Shown here one piece after another: positions 54,211 through 64,000 of a stretch of 64,000 bases of DNA; the stretch's first letter is position 1, and the number at the start of each line of letters is the position of its first letter. The notes beneath the pieces were generated by a model. That model was given only the letters and a program-made list of their open reading frames with translations, ran no database searches and was not told the DNA's origin. The stretch comes from Calliopum simillimum (lineage: Eukaryota > Arthropoda > Insecta > Diptera > Lauxaniidae), in contig OX638370.1 in assembly GCA_951812925.1 (NCBI GenBank), positions 30,061,964 to 30,125,963 on the forward strand, read 5' to 3'. A program made the translations under genes and the position numbers.

Positions 54211-55110
54211 TTGTTTTTTTTAAATGAGGGGGCGTGGCCCCGCTCCTTTTTTTTGAACATTTTTTTTCCAGTTCCAATTAAATATGCACCAAACTTCATT
54301 TACCTGAGTCAAATATTTTCAGAGATACGACAAATTTCGGGTGCCCCCCTGCCCATGTTTTTATTGGATACTATTAACTCAAGTTTTTTCATATATGTAC
54401 TAAGTTGCATCCTCCCATGCCAAATAGTTTCAAAGATAGGATTGATTGCTTCCTTATTTTTATTTAAATAGCGTTTTTCCGACCTTTAATGGCCTGCGGG
54501 TACGGTCAAATATGTTCCGATCTGGACCAAATTTTTTTTTGCTTAGTGTCTATACCTTGGAAACCAAAATAAGAACAGAAAAAGATACTGTTTCTATATC
54601 AACTAAGTACCTTAAATTGGTTTCACATTTTTACAGTGCCATATCCTGTTTGCTTCACTTTACCTGAAATCAAATCTTATTCAAATGTGTCGAATAGTTT
54701 CAGAGGTATGATAAATTTTTTTTTTTTTTGTAGAAAAAAAAAATGGACGGGGTCACGTCCCCTCCCATTTTTTTTTTTCTTAAATTTTTTTTTCCAGTAC
54801 CAATTAAATGTGTACCGAATCTCATTCCCCTGAGTCCACTATTTCTAGGGATACAAGAATTTTGGTTCGAGGGGGCGTGGCATCGCCCATTTTTTTTATT
54901 GGATGCAATTTACTTAAGCATTGTTTATACACATACTAAATTTCATTCACTTATGTCAAATAGTTTCAAAGATAGGACTGATTCATGCGATTAAAGCTCC
55001 ATTTTTCCATATAAATAGCGTTTTTCCGACCTTCAACGGCCTTGAGGCACGGTCAAATATTTTCCGATAAGAATCAAAATTTTTATGCTTGATACTTACA
55101 CCAATAGAAA
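54211..55110. repeat. Tandem duplication with ~550 bp period
   Basis: 54211-54560 and 54740-55110 share a run of landmarks in the same order: a GGGGCGTGGC-type box, CCAATTAAATRTGYACC, CTGAGTC, TAGTTTCAAAGATAGGA, and AATAGCGTTTTTCCGACCTT (54468 and 55015, 547 bp apart). A related box also lies at 54872. Non-coding. Confidence 0.65.
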
Positions 55111-55499
55111 AATTTTTAGCTTCTGGGAGCAAGGTTTTTTGCATTTTTGATTTTAACGATAGGTCTAATATATACTATAATCCAAACTCTTCGTGTATCC
55201 GAGCAGTGAATCAATTTTGGGTGTTTGGATTATCGGGACTCTACGGAGTTTTTTCTGGACCATGACATACATTTTCAATAGTATCCGCACCCCACTTAAA
55301 ACTACTTGCCGACTTCTGCTCTAGACAGCAAAGATGGACACCGTCCATACTAAAATCATCGCACAACCTACGAGAAATGGCATAACAACGTTTGCCGGGT
55401 CAGCTAGTATTTACCATGCAAATCATAAGAATATAGACGAAATTAGGGCTATTTTTTGAAAATCTTAATAAATAATTTTCCTAAAAAATTTTTTGTTTG

Positions 55500-56412
55500 C
55501 CCTACACCCAGGGTATATTCACTTTGTCCTTCCGTCTGTAACGCTGAGAAGGAGGCGTGGCAAATATAGAAAAGTATGTATATTCTTGATCAGCATCACC
55601 TCCTGAGTCGATATAGCCATGTCCGTCTGTCTGGCTGGGTGGCTGGCTGGGTGGCTGTGTGTTGAAATACACTTTTTGGGAAAATTAAGCAACATATTTC
55701 AATGAAATTTAGTACACTGCCTCCGTCGTCAAAGATAGCTCGGGGGATTGAAAATGAGCGAAATCGGTTAACGGACACGCCTACCGCCCATACAAAAAAT
55801 ATGTTTAAAATGCAATTTTAGGAGTATTTTTCACGACAATGCAACCAAAACACTCATAAATACTAAAAATTGTATGCGCAAGCTCTGAGAAAAAACTGAA
55901 CGAATTCGAACAAGAGGGCGTGGCACCTCCCATACAAGCAAAAGCTTTAAAACGCTATACAGAAAGCTTTTTTTGAGATATTCGAACCAAATTCGACTCA
56001 GACACTAAGAATCATAAATGAAAGCTCTCAACAAAAATTGGGTGAAATCCGACAAGGGGGCGTGGCACTTTCCATATAAGCAAAAGTTTCAAAATGCTAT
56101 ACTGAAAGAGTTTTTTGAGATAATCCAACCAAACTTCACTCAAATACTAAAGACTATAAATGCACACTTTAAACTTAATCTAGACGAACTCGGACAAGAG
56201 AGCGTGGCACCTCCTATATAAGCAAAAGCGTCAAAACGCTATACTGAAAACGTTTTTCACTCAGACACTAAAAACTATAAATCCAAACTCTGGAGAAAAA
56301 CTGGGTGAACTCGGACAAGAAAGCGTAGCACCTCCCATATGTGCAAATTTTAAAAATACTGCAGTGTAGGGTATTTGATGTTTCGCCAGGCCAAATTTTA
56401 CACCCTTACTAG
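55500..56412. repeat. Repeat family A, copy 3, with four tandem modules
   Basis: The edges match copy 2: ACACCCAGGGTATATTCACT on the left, and CAGTGTAGGGTATTTGATG plus ACCCTTACTAG on the right. CGTGGCAC (or CGTAGCAC) marks the four modules at 55919, 56061, 56203 and 56323, with spacings 142, 142 and 120 bp. Each module has CATATAAGC-like and TACTGAAAG phrases. The open frame at 56018-56221 is simply module sequence. Confidence 0.75.
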
Positions 56413-57959
56413 TTTTTTCTTAAAATCAAAAAAATTTATTTTTGACAAAATGGCGGAACTTAGATTTCTTGATGATACCCACAAACAACCACAATCATCT
56501 TACTTAATCTTTTGCAATTTAAAAACTTAAATCTAAGTCCCTTGACAACCCCAAACGACCGCATAGTTGCTGTTACTGTAAATAAAACACGATTTTTGAG
56601 AAGTGTAAGGATAAACCTTTTTTTAGAGTTTTATTTAAACGTATTTATTTAATACTCATTCACTGCGTACATAGCGTGTTTAAAGTTTTAATAATAAGTT
56701 TTTCTTTAAAGATTAAAACATTAAAAATTCTTATTAAAAAGGATAATTAGCATTATGCTATAATTTGTATTGTAATAAAAGTTTTACGAAAAAATTAAAT
56801 GTTTACAAAAAATAGTTAAAATATAATTATTACAAGTAGTTTATTAAAAAACAAACTGTTATTTTTTTATTATTGACAACATCAGACTTATAATTACGAA
56901 ATATATAGAAACGTTTAGCTAATATCTGATATTTGTATAACTTGATATATACTTGAAAGTTTTGTTGTTTTTGATATATTTTTTTTTTTTTTTTGTTTTT
57001 TTTTTTTTTTTTTTGTAGCAATATAATGTTCAATACACATAAAAACTAATAGTTATATACCTTTTTAAGAAATTTTATTGTATAATAAATGTATAAGAAA
57101 AAACATAAAATAAAAAAATACTGAATTTTAATTTTAAATGCAACATTATTTCTAAGTTGCACAATTATTGTCAATAATTGCTAAGTATTATTATTTTATA
57201 CTCAAGTCATGTGATTATTGTCTTCATTACATCATTTTCGTTTATAGTTTTGTTTTATTTTTTAGTACCACTTTTACGATCTCTTATTTTCTTTTTATTA
57301 TATATTTATATATATATATATATATTTGTATATATTGTAGTGTGTGTTTTTTTTTTTTTTTTTTCTCTTTCAACAATTATTGTCCTTTACGCAGTGTACT
57401 TTTATTATATATTTTTATTTAAATATATGATCTTGTTTAAATCTCAAATATATTAAAATACGTTATAGAAAAAATTCTAAAATAGTCAATATAATATTAA
57501 ACTGAAAATCGGGGCTTATAACAAATTAATATTTTTACAATTAATACAAGGGTGTGTGTGAATTATTTTTGTTTTTTGATATATATGTTTTTATATACAT
57601 ATATATTTTTTATTTATATTTATTGTTTGTCACATTGATATATAGTTTTGCATTTTTTTGTAAGGATTTTTTCTTCAGTTTTATATATTATTGTCATGTA
57701 TCAATAGAATGCATCATTTTCTTAAGTTTTCAACATTCAATACTTAAAATATTTTTATTTTTGTTACAAAGTTTGAATAAATTTTCTATTTATATCATGT
57801 TTTGCTGTGAAATTTGGTTTATGTAGTTTAGACTTTTTATTTAACAGTTGTATAGATTTAGGTCTGTGTTATAACTTTCACTAACAATTCATATATATTT
57901 AGTTGCGTTCTACAATTGGTTATAATATTTGAGTTCAGCTAAAGTAAAATTTTCCGTAA
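56413..57959. other. Very AT-rich gap
   Basis: Long poly-T and (TA)n runs (56979-57015, 57301-57330 and 57350-57364). No gene or repeat family was recognised. It could be part of the 3' region of the - strand gene ending at 60610 or plain intergenic DNA. Confidence 0.45.
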
Positions 57960-60170
57960 TTGCGGAAAAAGTTTTTTCCGAAATTATTTTCTCTCATGAG
58001 AGTTTTCTCGCATGACATTTTTTTTATCTCCGGAAATGTTTTATCTCAGGGCCCTCTTTAAACTAAATTATGCTTACTTTCTCGCATGATGTTATTATTT
58101 CAAAAAATATTTTACTCTTGGGTCTTTTATATACTGAAAATAAAGGCTTTTTAAAAGTATTTTAGTATGTTATGCTCTCTCAAGACACTTTTCTCGCATG
58201 ACACTAGCTTTCAAGATGTTTTGATCTCATGGGTCATTCCTATTCAAAATTTTAATATTTTAGAAGTTAAAAGTCTCTGTAACAAAAGAAAACTAAATTG
58301 ATATGATATTTCTATCACTTCAGATTTTGTATCAGTTTATTTTTCGCATGATACTTTTAATTCAAAAGATTTTTATTACACAACATTTTGACAAAAAAAA
58401 AAAATAAAAAAAAAAAAATTTTCTAGTTCTATCATGATATTTTTGTCTCTGAATTTTTACTGCAACACATTTCTGTGTGAACATATTTTTCCTCATGTTA
58501 TTTCTATCAGATCAAATCTTCATATTAAAAAAATTTTAGTAACATACCAAATGTTTCTTCTAAATTTCTATCTGATAAAATTTTCCTCATATGCAATTTT
58601 CATCTCATGAAATTTTTTCCCAGTACATGATATTTTCTGTCAAAAAATCTATCTCATGAGACTTATCTAAAATTATTTATATCACAAAAAATACGCCTGT
58701 TGTGTTTTCTAATACGATGAGATTTATGTCACACAATATATTTTTCTGAAATGAAATATCTCAGATGATTTCTACACCTTTAATTTCATCAGAATCTTAA
58801 TGCATGCGACTTTTTTTTTTAAGAAACTTTCGGTACATGTTAGATGAAAAAAGATCATCTTTAGAAGCCCAATTTCCAAAGTTCTAACGAATGTCTTGTT
58901 TTTAAAAATTTAACCTGCTGCGAATATAGGCTCTGCCTTGGCTCTAAAATATATTTAATAGTTTTGTCAATTGCAAACGAGTTGTTCTATCTGATATTTT
59001 TGTGATACGAAAAATAAGCTTTTTTCCTATTCTTTTTAGCTATGTTAGTTTATCCAAAGTGCCTTAATATTTTCAAAACCTACGATTTTTTCATGAGATT
59101 TAAAATTAAAACTTTCAATTCCACTATCAGAAATTTATTTCATGTAATTTTTATGACACAAAATTACATATTTTCAGAATTTAACGTATAATACGTGTAT
59201 TTGTTCATCATTAAACACACATTTCTGTGTCAGAAAAATTTTATATCATAATATATTTTATGTCATGGAATTATTATACCATAATACTTTTTTTAAATAA
59301 AATCTTAAATACTTAATATTTGTATCAATATAATTTTATGTGATAACATTTTTGTGCCATGATATTGTTTAAATTTTAAGAGCCTGTGATATTTTTATGT
59401 CATGACATTTTTTTTTGTATCATTATATTTTTAACTTCATGACATTTTTATATCATGATACTTTTTAGTTGAAATTTTTAAAGCATGAGATTTCTATCAT
59501 TTTATTTTTTATTTCATGACATTTTTATGTCGTTATATTTTTCATGAAACTAACTTTTTGAAAGCATGAGATTTGTATCATTATAATTTTGACATCATGT
59601 CATTTTTATATAATGATATTTTTTATGAAATTAAATTTTGAAAAGCATGAGATACGATATTTTGTATTTAGCTCCACATTATATGTTTATATCAAACCAT
59701 TCTTCTGTCACAAAAATTTTATATCATAACATTTTTGTGTCACGGGATTCTCATATCATGGTACTTTTTAGTTGAAATTTTTAAAGCTTGAGATTTTAGT
59801 GGAAATTTTAAAAGCATGAGATTTCTATCATCATAAGTTTTATGTCATGATATTTTATATCATGATATTTTTTATGAAATTTAATTTTGAAAAGCATGAA
59901 ATACGAGATTTTGTATTTAGCTCCTTATTATATGTTTGTATCAAACCATTGTTCAGTCACAAAATTTTTATATCATAACATTATTATATCATGGTGTTTT
60001 TTAGTTGAACTTTTTATAGCATAAGATTTTTCTATTTATATTTTTTGTAGCATGACACTTTTTAGTGAAAATTTTAAAAGCATGAGATTTCTATCACTAT
60101 AAGTTTTATGTCATGACATTTTTATATCATGATATTTTTTTTATAAAATGCAGTTTTGAGAGCATGATTT
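57960..60170. repeat. Tract of TCATGA palindromes with ~250-266 bp tandem units
   Basis: TCATGA, GCATGA and TATCATGATA recur every few tens of bases over 2.2 kb, separated by T-rich spacers. In the right part a longer unit repeats three times, starting at GCATGAGATTTSTATCA near 59564, 59814 and 60080 (spacings 250 and 266 bp) and including TTTGTATTTAGCTCC and TATATCATAACATT. The left part (57960-58800) has CTCGCATGACA phrases and is more diverged. Non-coding. It starts about 440 bp beyond the stop codon of the - strand gene at 60610, so it may be transcribed in its 3' untranslated region. Confidence 0.7.
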
Positions 60171-60609
60171 GCGGTCACAAGATTTTGCTTAAAATATATT
60201 TTGTCGTGCATGAGAATACTTTAGCTGTTCAAATATTATTTCCCTTACAATTCGCAACATATTTTTCGATTTCAACATTTCTATAGATATGCAATTTAGT
60301 TAAACTTTCATATGATATGGTTTGTTTCAAGCTGATATATTTTCTTGGTAACTTCTTTAGTGTTGGGTTGACTATGCTATGTAATATATGTAAGTTACCG
60401 ATAAACAAATGTAAAATCAAAAATCTAATTGGAATTTAAAAATTAGAAATCATTCATGTAACATCTATAATGTTCAACATTTTAGTTCTTATTACATTAA
60501 GTACTTGGGTTTTTTTTTTTTTTTTTTTTGTTTCAGTTTGTTTGTTTCTTTGTTACTATTGTCACTACTAAGTACTTAGTTTTAATTTACTACAAATATT
60601 TTAAGCATT
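60171..60609. other. Downstream of the - strand exon; probable 3' UTR
   Basis: AT-rich, with a poly-T run at 60510-60529. The frame at 60229-60420 is not convincing. No clear poly(A) signal on the - strand was placed. Confidence 0.35.
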
Positions 60610-60921
60610 TTAATATTGATAACTTTCTATAGCATTGGGTCGACGAAAACTTCTTCGATGCAATGCGGTTATACGTGGTGGTGTACCCCAGGATGTTGTT
60701 GACGTTAGTGCTGCGGGACGTCTTTCATAGGCAGGTAATGAATTACTTAAAAGATTTTCATCATATGCTGCTGTACGCGTTAGTCGTCCTCTATAGTCGC
60801 CGCTTCGTGAACCTACCATGCCGGCGCCACCACCCCAAAAAACCGCTGGGCGTAGGAAACAGCGTTTACAAACGGCCGCGATGGGTTGTCGCAGTCGCTC
60901 TAGTTGGGGGTAGTACTCGAC
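60610..60921 (-). CDS. C-terminal exon of an unidentified host gene
   Basis: 103 codons plus TAA, read from a splice acceptor (CCCCCCTTCTTCCTCAAG on the - strand, then GTCGAG) in phase 0. The protein starts VEYYPQLERLRQPIAAVCKR, continues CFLRPAVFWGGGAGMVG, and ends RSFRRPNAIESYQY. The exon is clearly GC-richer than its surroundings and the frame closes at the composition border, which supports a real exon. It is basic and rich in Arg, Ser and Thr, with a CKRC motif and no domain I recognise. It faces gsb-n tail to tail. In Drosophila, goliath lies near the gooseberry pair, but nothing here lets me assign it. Earlier exons should lie further right, beyond the window or in short pieces I did not see. 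Confidence 0.55.
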   Translation of the reverse strand, partial: VEYYPQLERLRQPIAAVCKRCFLRPAVFWGGGAGMVGSRSGDYRGRLTRTAAYDENLLSNSLPAYERRPAALTSTTSWGTPPRITALHRRSFRRPNAIESYQY

Positions 60922-62761
60922 CTTGAGGAAGAAGGGGGGTGCAAAAAAGAAATAAAATTTTATGAAAAGTATATTTGCAAGAAAAGTAAAATACAAGAAA
61001 ACATTTACAGACACACTTGCAGCACACATACATACATATGTATGTACGTATGTTGGCAAGTATGAGTGTAGACACAAATGCACACGTACATCAAACTAAT
61101 TAAGCAAACAAGACTTTTTTCCACAAAGACACATGATAACTAATTAGAATTCCACTTGAAAGAGGAAATTGTTCTTTTCATTCTACAGAAACATGCAGCA
61201 TTTTTTATGAAGGCGTATGTAGATATTGAGTAACATATGACAACTAAGGAAGCAAACAACACAACTGCCACAGCAAACTAATTGTTTGAATTTAAGTTTC
61301 TTACATAATCTCTGAACCATCAATACTTTCTAAATTACGCTTAAAGGAACTAAGGCTGTAAGGAATACTTTATTACTTTGAGATATTAGATAGGATTTTA
61401 ACATATGTATGTTAGATACTCGTACATATACAAACTCTCATTACCAACAAAAAAACGCCCACATTCAATGGAAATTCAGAGGAACTTAATGTATTGCTAT
61501 TGAAGCAATTCTTAGAATTAAAATTTGAGAAGCAACTACATACAGATATTTTTTGATGCACATTAGTAAAAACATTTATATAAAGAAATTGCAATAAGCC
61601 AAATTTATCATTATATAATGTAAAAATATAGGCCGCTGCAACGGCGCACCAATTTGAAGATCATTAATTTGAAGCATGCGATTTTTATCATACATGATTT
61701 GATATTTTATAACATAAACGTGAACGTGAATACCATTGATTGGTAGTTTTCTGAGAAAACCGAAGGTCACCCGAAGGGTTCATAGTAAAATGTAGAAAAT
61801 CTGGGTACACGTACACCAGAGGAAAACCATCTATGGAAGACTATCTATTAGCCTTAACTGATAGCTGTCTGGGACATCCGAAGTCTTTTTTCCATACAGT
61901 TTAGCCAATCAGTTTTATCATAAAGACATTTTAGTACTATATTTTATTCAGCTGCTTTAAGTACAACTTAGATCTGGTTCTTGTACAAAACATAAAAGAT
62001 GCTAAAAAAGATCTCAACTGTTCATGGTTTGTGCTTGAGCTGTCACAAGTAGGTATTTCTTATTGTAATCACTGGCTTAGAAGAATCGTCTTCGCTATGA
62101 TAGAATTGGTCTGATTATTTTTCTTCATCCTAAAAGTATGCACGTAAATTCAAAAGTGTAGCTTGCGTATGCAATGAAATTTTTATCAATGTATGTATGA
62201 AAAATTAAATTTTTAGCTGACAATAAATTAATTGATTTGTATGTATTTGTTGCATTGGAGCAATTTATATATTGAGTACGAGTAAATCGTAAAATGATTT
62301 ATTGTTTTTGCAAGTTTATCGCTACAATTCATCAAATTCAATATTCCATATGATGAAGTTGAAACTTTTTATTAACTTTTTGATATAAACACCCACACAT
62401 AAGTTTTCGGAAAATTATTGCAAAAGTTCACTAAACAATTTATAACTTTATAATACTTCTCAATAAATGACTATCTTGCATAAAGTATTATTGTATAATA
62501 GACCGGGTCAAAATTTAAATTCATCTCGAAACCGACTCAAAAGTTAGAGGGATCTTAAAAACTATGTCTGCTTTACTTTTTTTTCATTCTGAGCAAAACC
62601 AATGGAACACTTTTGACTCTACTGAAGGCCTATTTTGGCTAAAAGACTATATTTTTTGGTTTTAACTTTTTTATTCAATCGAAAATAGATGACTAAGAGT
62701 TCTTTAAAAATAAAGATTAGTATAATAAAAAAAAAAAAAAAACAAAAGCGAAAGCGAAAGC
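60922..62761. other. Probable intron of the - strand gene
   Basis: No coding frame was recognised. ATACATACATATGTATGT-type palindromes lie at 61027-61048. The remainder is ordinary AT-rich DNA. Confidence 0.4.
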
Positions 62762-63288
62762 AGAGCAAAAGCAAAAGGCGCGTTTGCTCAACTGAACAAA
62801 ATATGGTCTTCACCCGTTATATCCACTAAAACGAGAGTGCGCACTTTTGATTCGAATGTGAAATCGGTTTTGTTATATGGGTGCGAAACATGGCTTGTTA
62901 CTGAACAACTAACGAACAAGCTGCAAGTATTCGTCAACAAATGCTTAAGGCGTATAGTAAAGGTTTGGTGGCCTCGCAGTATATCAAATGCCGAGCTACA
63001 TCAAAATGCAATCAGAAGGCTATAGCAAACGAGGTCAAGCTGCGCAAATGGGGATGGATTGGTCACACTCTCCGGAAACCACACAGCGAAGTTTGTCGCC
63101 AGGCTCTTGAGTGGAATCCACAAGGCAGTAGACCCAAATCCAACTGGAAAAGGTCGCTGGAAAAGGAAATCCAAGAATCGGGAAAGTCGTGGCAAGAGAT
63201 CAAAGTCATCGCAAGGGATCGCGACGAATGGAGATATTTCATATTGGCCCTATGCTCCTCCTAGGAGTTAAAGGAGAATACATACATA
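62762..63288 (+). pseudogene. RTE-like LINE 3' end, truncated and frameshifted
   Basis: 5'-truncated copy of the element at 3629-5244, joining at AGCAAAAGGCGCGTTTGCTC. It encodes LLYGCETWLVTEQLTNKLQ in one frame to about 63020 and then, after a lost base near 63005, continues in another frame (LRKWGWIGHTLRKP to ALCSS). Twelve bases are also missing at the GRGRPK segment (63124). It ends with GGAGTTAAAGGAGAATACAT plus ACATAA. Confidence 0.85.
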
Positions 63289-63339
63289 ATAAAGATGTAT
63301 GGATAATATTTGGTTCCAAAAATCTATTTTTTTAAGTTT

Positions 63340-63830
63340 TTCAATAATGAGGTCGGAAAAACGGTTTTTTACTTAAAAGCAAGGCATCTAAGGAAAAAAG
63401 TGTCTAGGCCAAAAATGCTTAGAATTGTCCAATAAATACGTGTGAATTTTTTCAAAATTTTCTGAAATATTTTATAATTTTTCAAAACTTGTGGTCAAAA
63501 AATAACTTAAAAAAAAATTCAAAAATTATGAAAAAATTCACACAAATCCTTTGAGGGATTCTAAACATTTAAAAGCACAAGAAAGTTTTTCGTAGATGCC
63601 TTGGTTTTAAGTAAACCTAGCATTTCGCTGACAAACGTGAGCTAAACAGCTCAAAACTCAATTTGATAAATAAAAATATATAAAAAAAAATTCTAAAACT
63701 TCTGAAAAAATTCACACGTATCCTTTGGACAATTCTAAGCATTTTTTGCCCTCTAAACTTTATTCCTTAGATGCCTTGCTTATAAGTAAAAAATGTTTTT
63801 TTTTTTCAACCGCATAATTGAAACTCGTAA
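63340..63830. repeat. Inverted repeat built from family C ends
   Basis: AAGGCATCTAAGGAAAAAAG...AAATGCTTAGAATTGTCCAA at 63381-63433 is inverted at about 63722-63782 (TTGGACAATTCTAAGCATTT, then CTTAGATGCCTTGC). A further partial copy lies between (63545-63605). The same phrases occur in family C at 34180 and 54064 and near 22366. It looks like a foldback or a pair of facing MITE ends. Confidence 0.6.
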
Positions 63831-64000
63831 AAAAATCGATTTTGGGATGCAAATATTATCTATATCCCCAAAAAATGTTTACAATTTTTAAATGCCAAAA
63901 TTTATGTAAAATAGTGCTTATTTTTGAAGCACCCCCTTGTGTATCTATTTTGTAATGAAATAAAAGTAATGACCAAAAATACATGTTTTATTTTTAGCCA

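Noticed and set aside
56018..56221. 67-codon + frame
   Set aside because: It is one reading of the tandem modules in family A and is not preserved in the other copies.
57168..57826. Frames of 84-92 codons rich in Phe, Tyr and Ile
   Set aside because: They are translations of (TA)n and poly-T tracts.

Overview
The window looks like nuclear DNA from a higher (schizophoran-type) fly with a large, transposon-loaded genome. It is AT-rich with long poly-A/T runs. Its one clearly recognisable host gene is the 3' part of a Pax3/7-type homeobox gene whose homeodomain and C-terminal tail match Drosophila gooseberry-neuro (gsb-n), at 51045-52021 on the + strand. No exon encoding a paired domain is visible in the 51 kb upstream. 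Either the intron before the homeobox exon is enormous, or the assembly breaks there. A second host exon, the C-terminus of a gene I do not recognise, lies on the - strand at 60610-60921, so the two host genes converge.

Almost everything else is layered mobile DNA. From left to right: an RTE-like LINE copy (3629-5244) inserted into an interspersed repeat ('family A'); a nearly complete CR1/Jockey-group LINE on the - strand (about 5709-10300); a decayed mariner (10850-11240); a TIR element (12916-15314) carrying a piggyBac-type insertion in TTAA (13771-14756); a foldback-type element whose ends are arrays of ~29 bp repeats (16358-17735); a TIR element with a nested MITE and flanking inverted copies of 'family F' (19600-22140); a Tc1-like element (25883-27037); a long-TIR mariner relative (about 29337-30107); and another TIR element with an internal foldback (32196-34029).

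The centrepiece is a young, apparently intact LTR retrotransposon of the Ty3/Gypsy group at 34665-45185. Its LTRs are about 2.26 kb and almost identical, it has a perfect 18-base primer site matching tRNA-Lys(CUU), a 4 bp target duplication (GCTT), and open gag and pol frames. Its Gag begins with a complete C3H2C3 RING-H2 finger, the signature of a RING-type ubiquitin ligase, ahead of the usual Gag core and zinc knuckle. A capsid protein with a built-in E3-ligase module is the most unusual thing in the window. The size and primer recall the Drosophila Ulysses/Osvaldo lineage, but that comparison is from memory.

Downstream are a nearly perfect 2.1 kb palindrome (46854-48971), two more 5'-truncated RTE ends, tandem modules just ahead of the gsb-n exon, repeat families A and C again, and a 2.2 kb tract dense in TCATGA palindromes (57960-60170) next to the 3' end of the unidentified gene. 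If gsb-n transcription starts upstream of the window, all of the elements at 1-51044 sit in its intron and would be transcribed with it.
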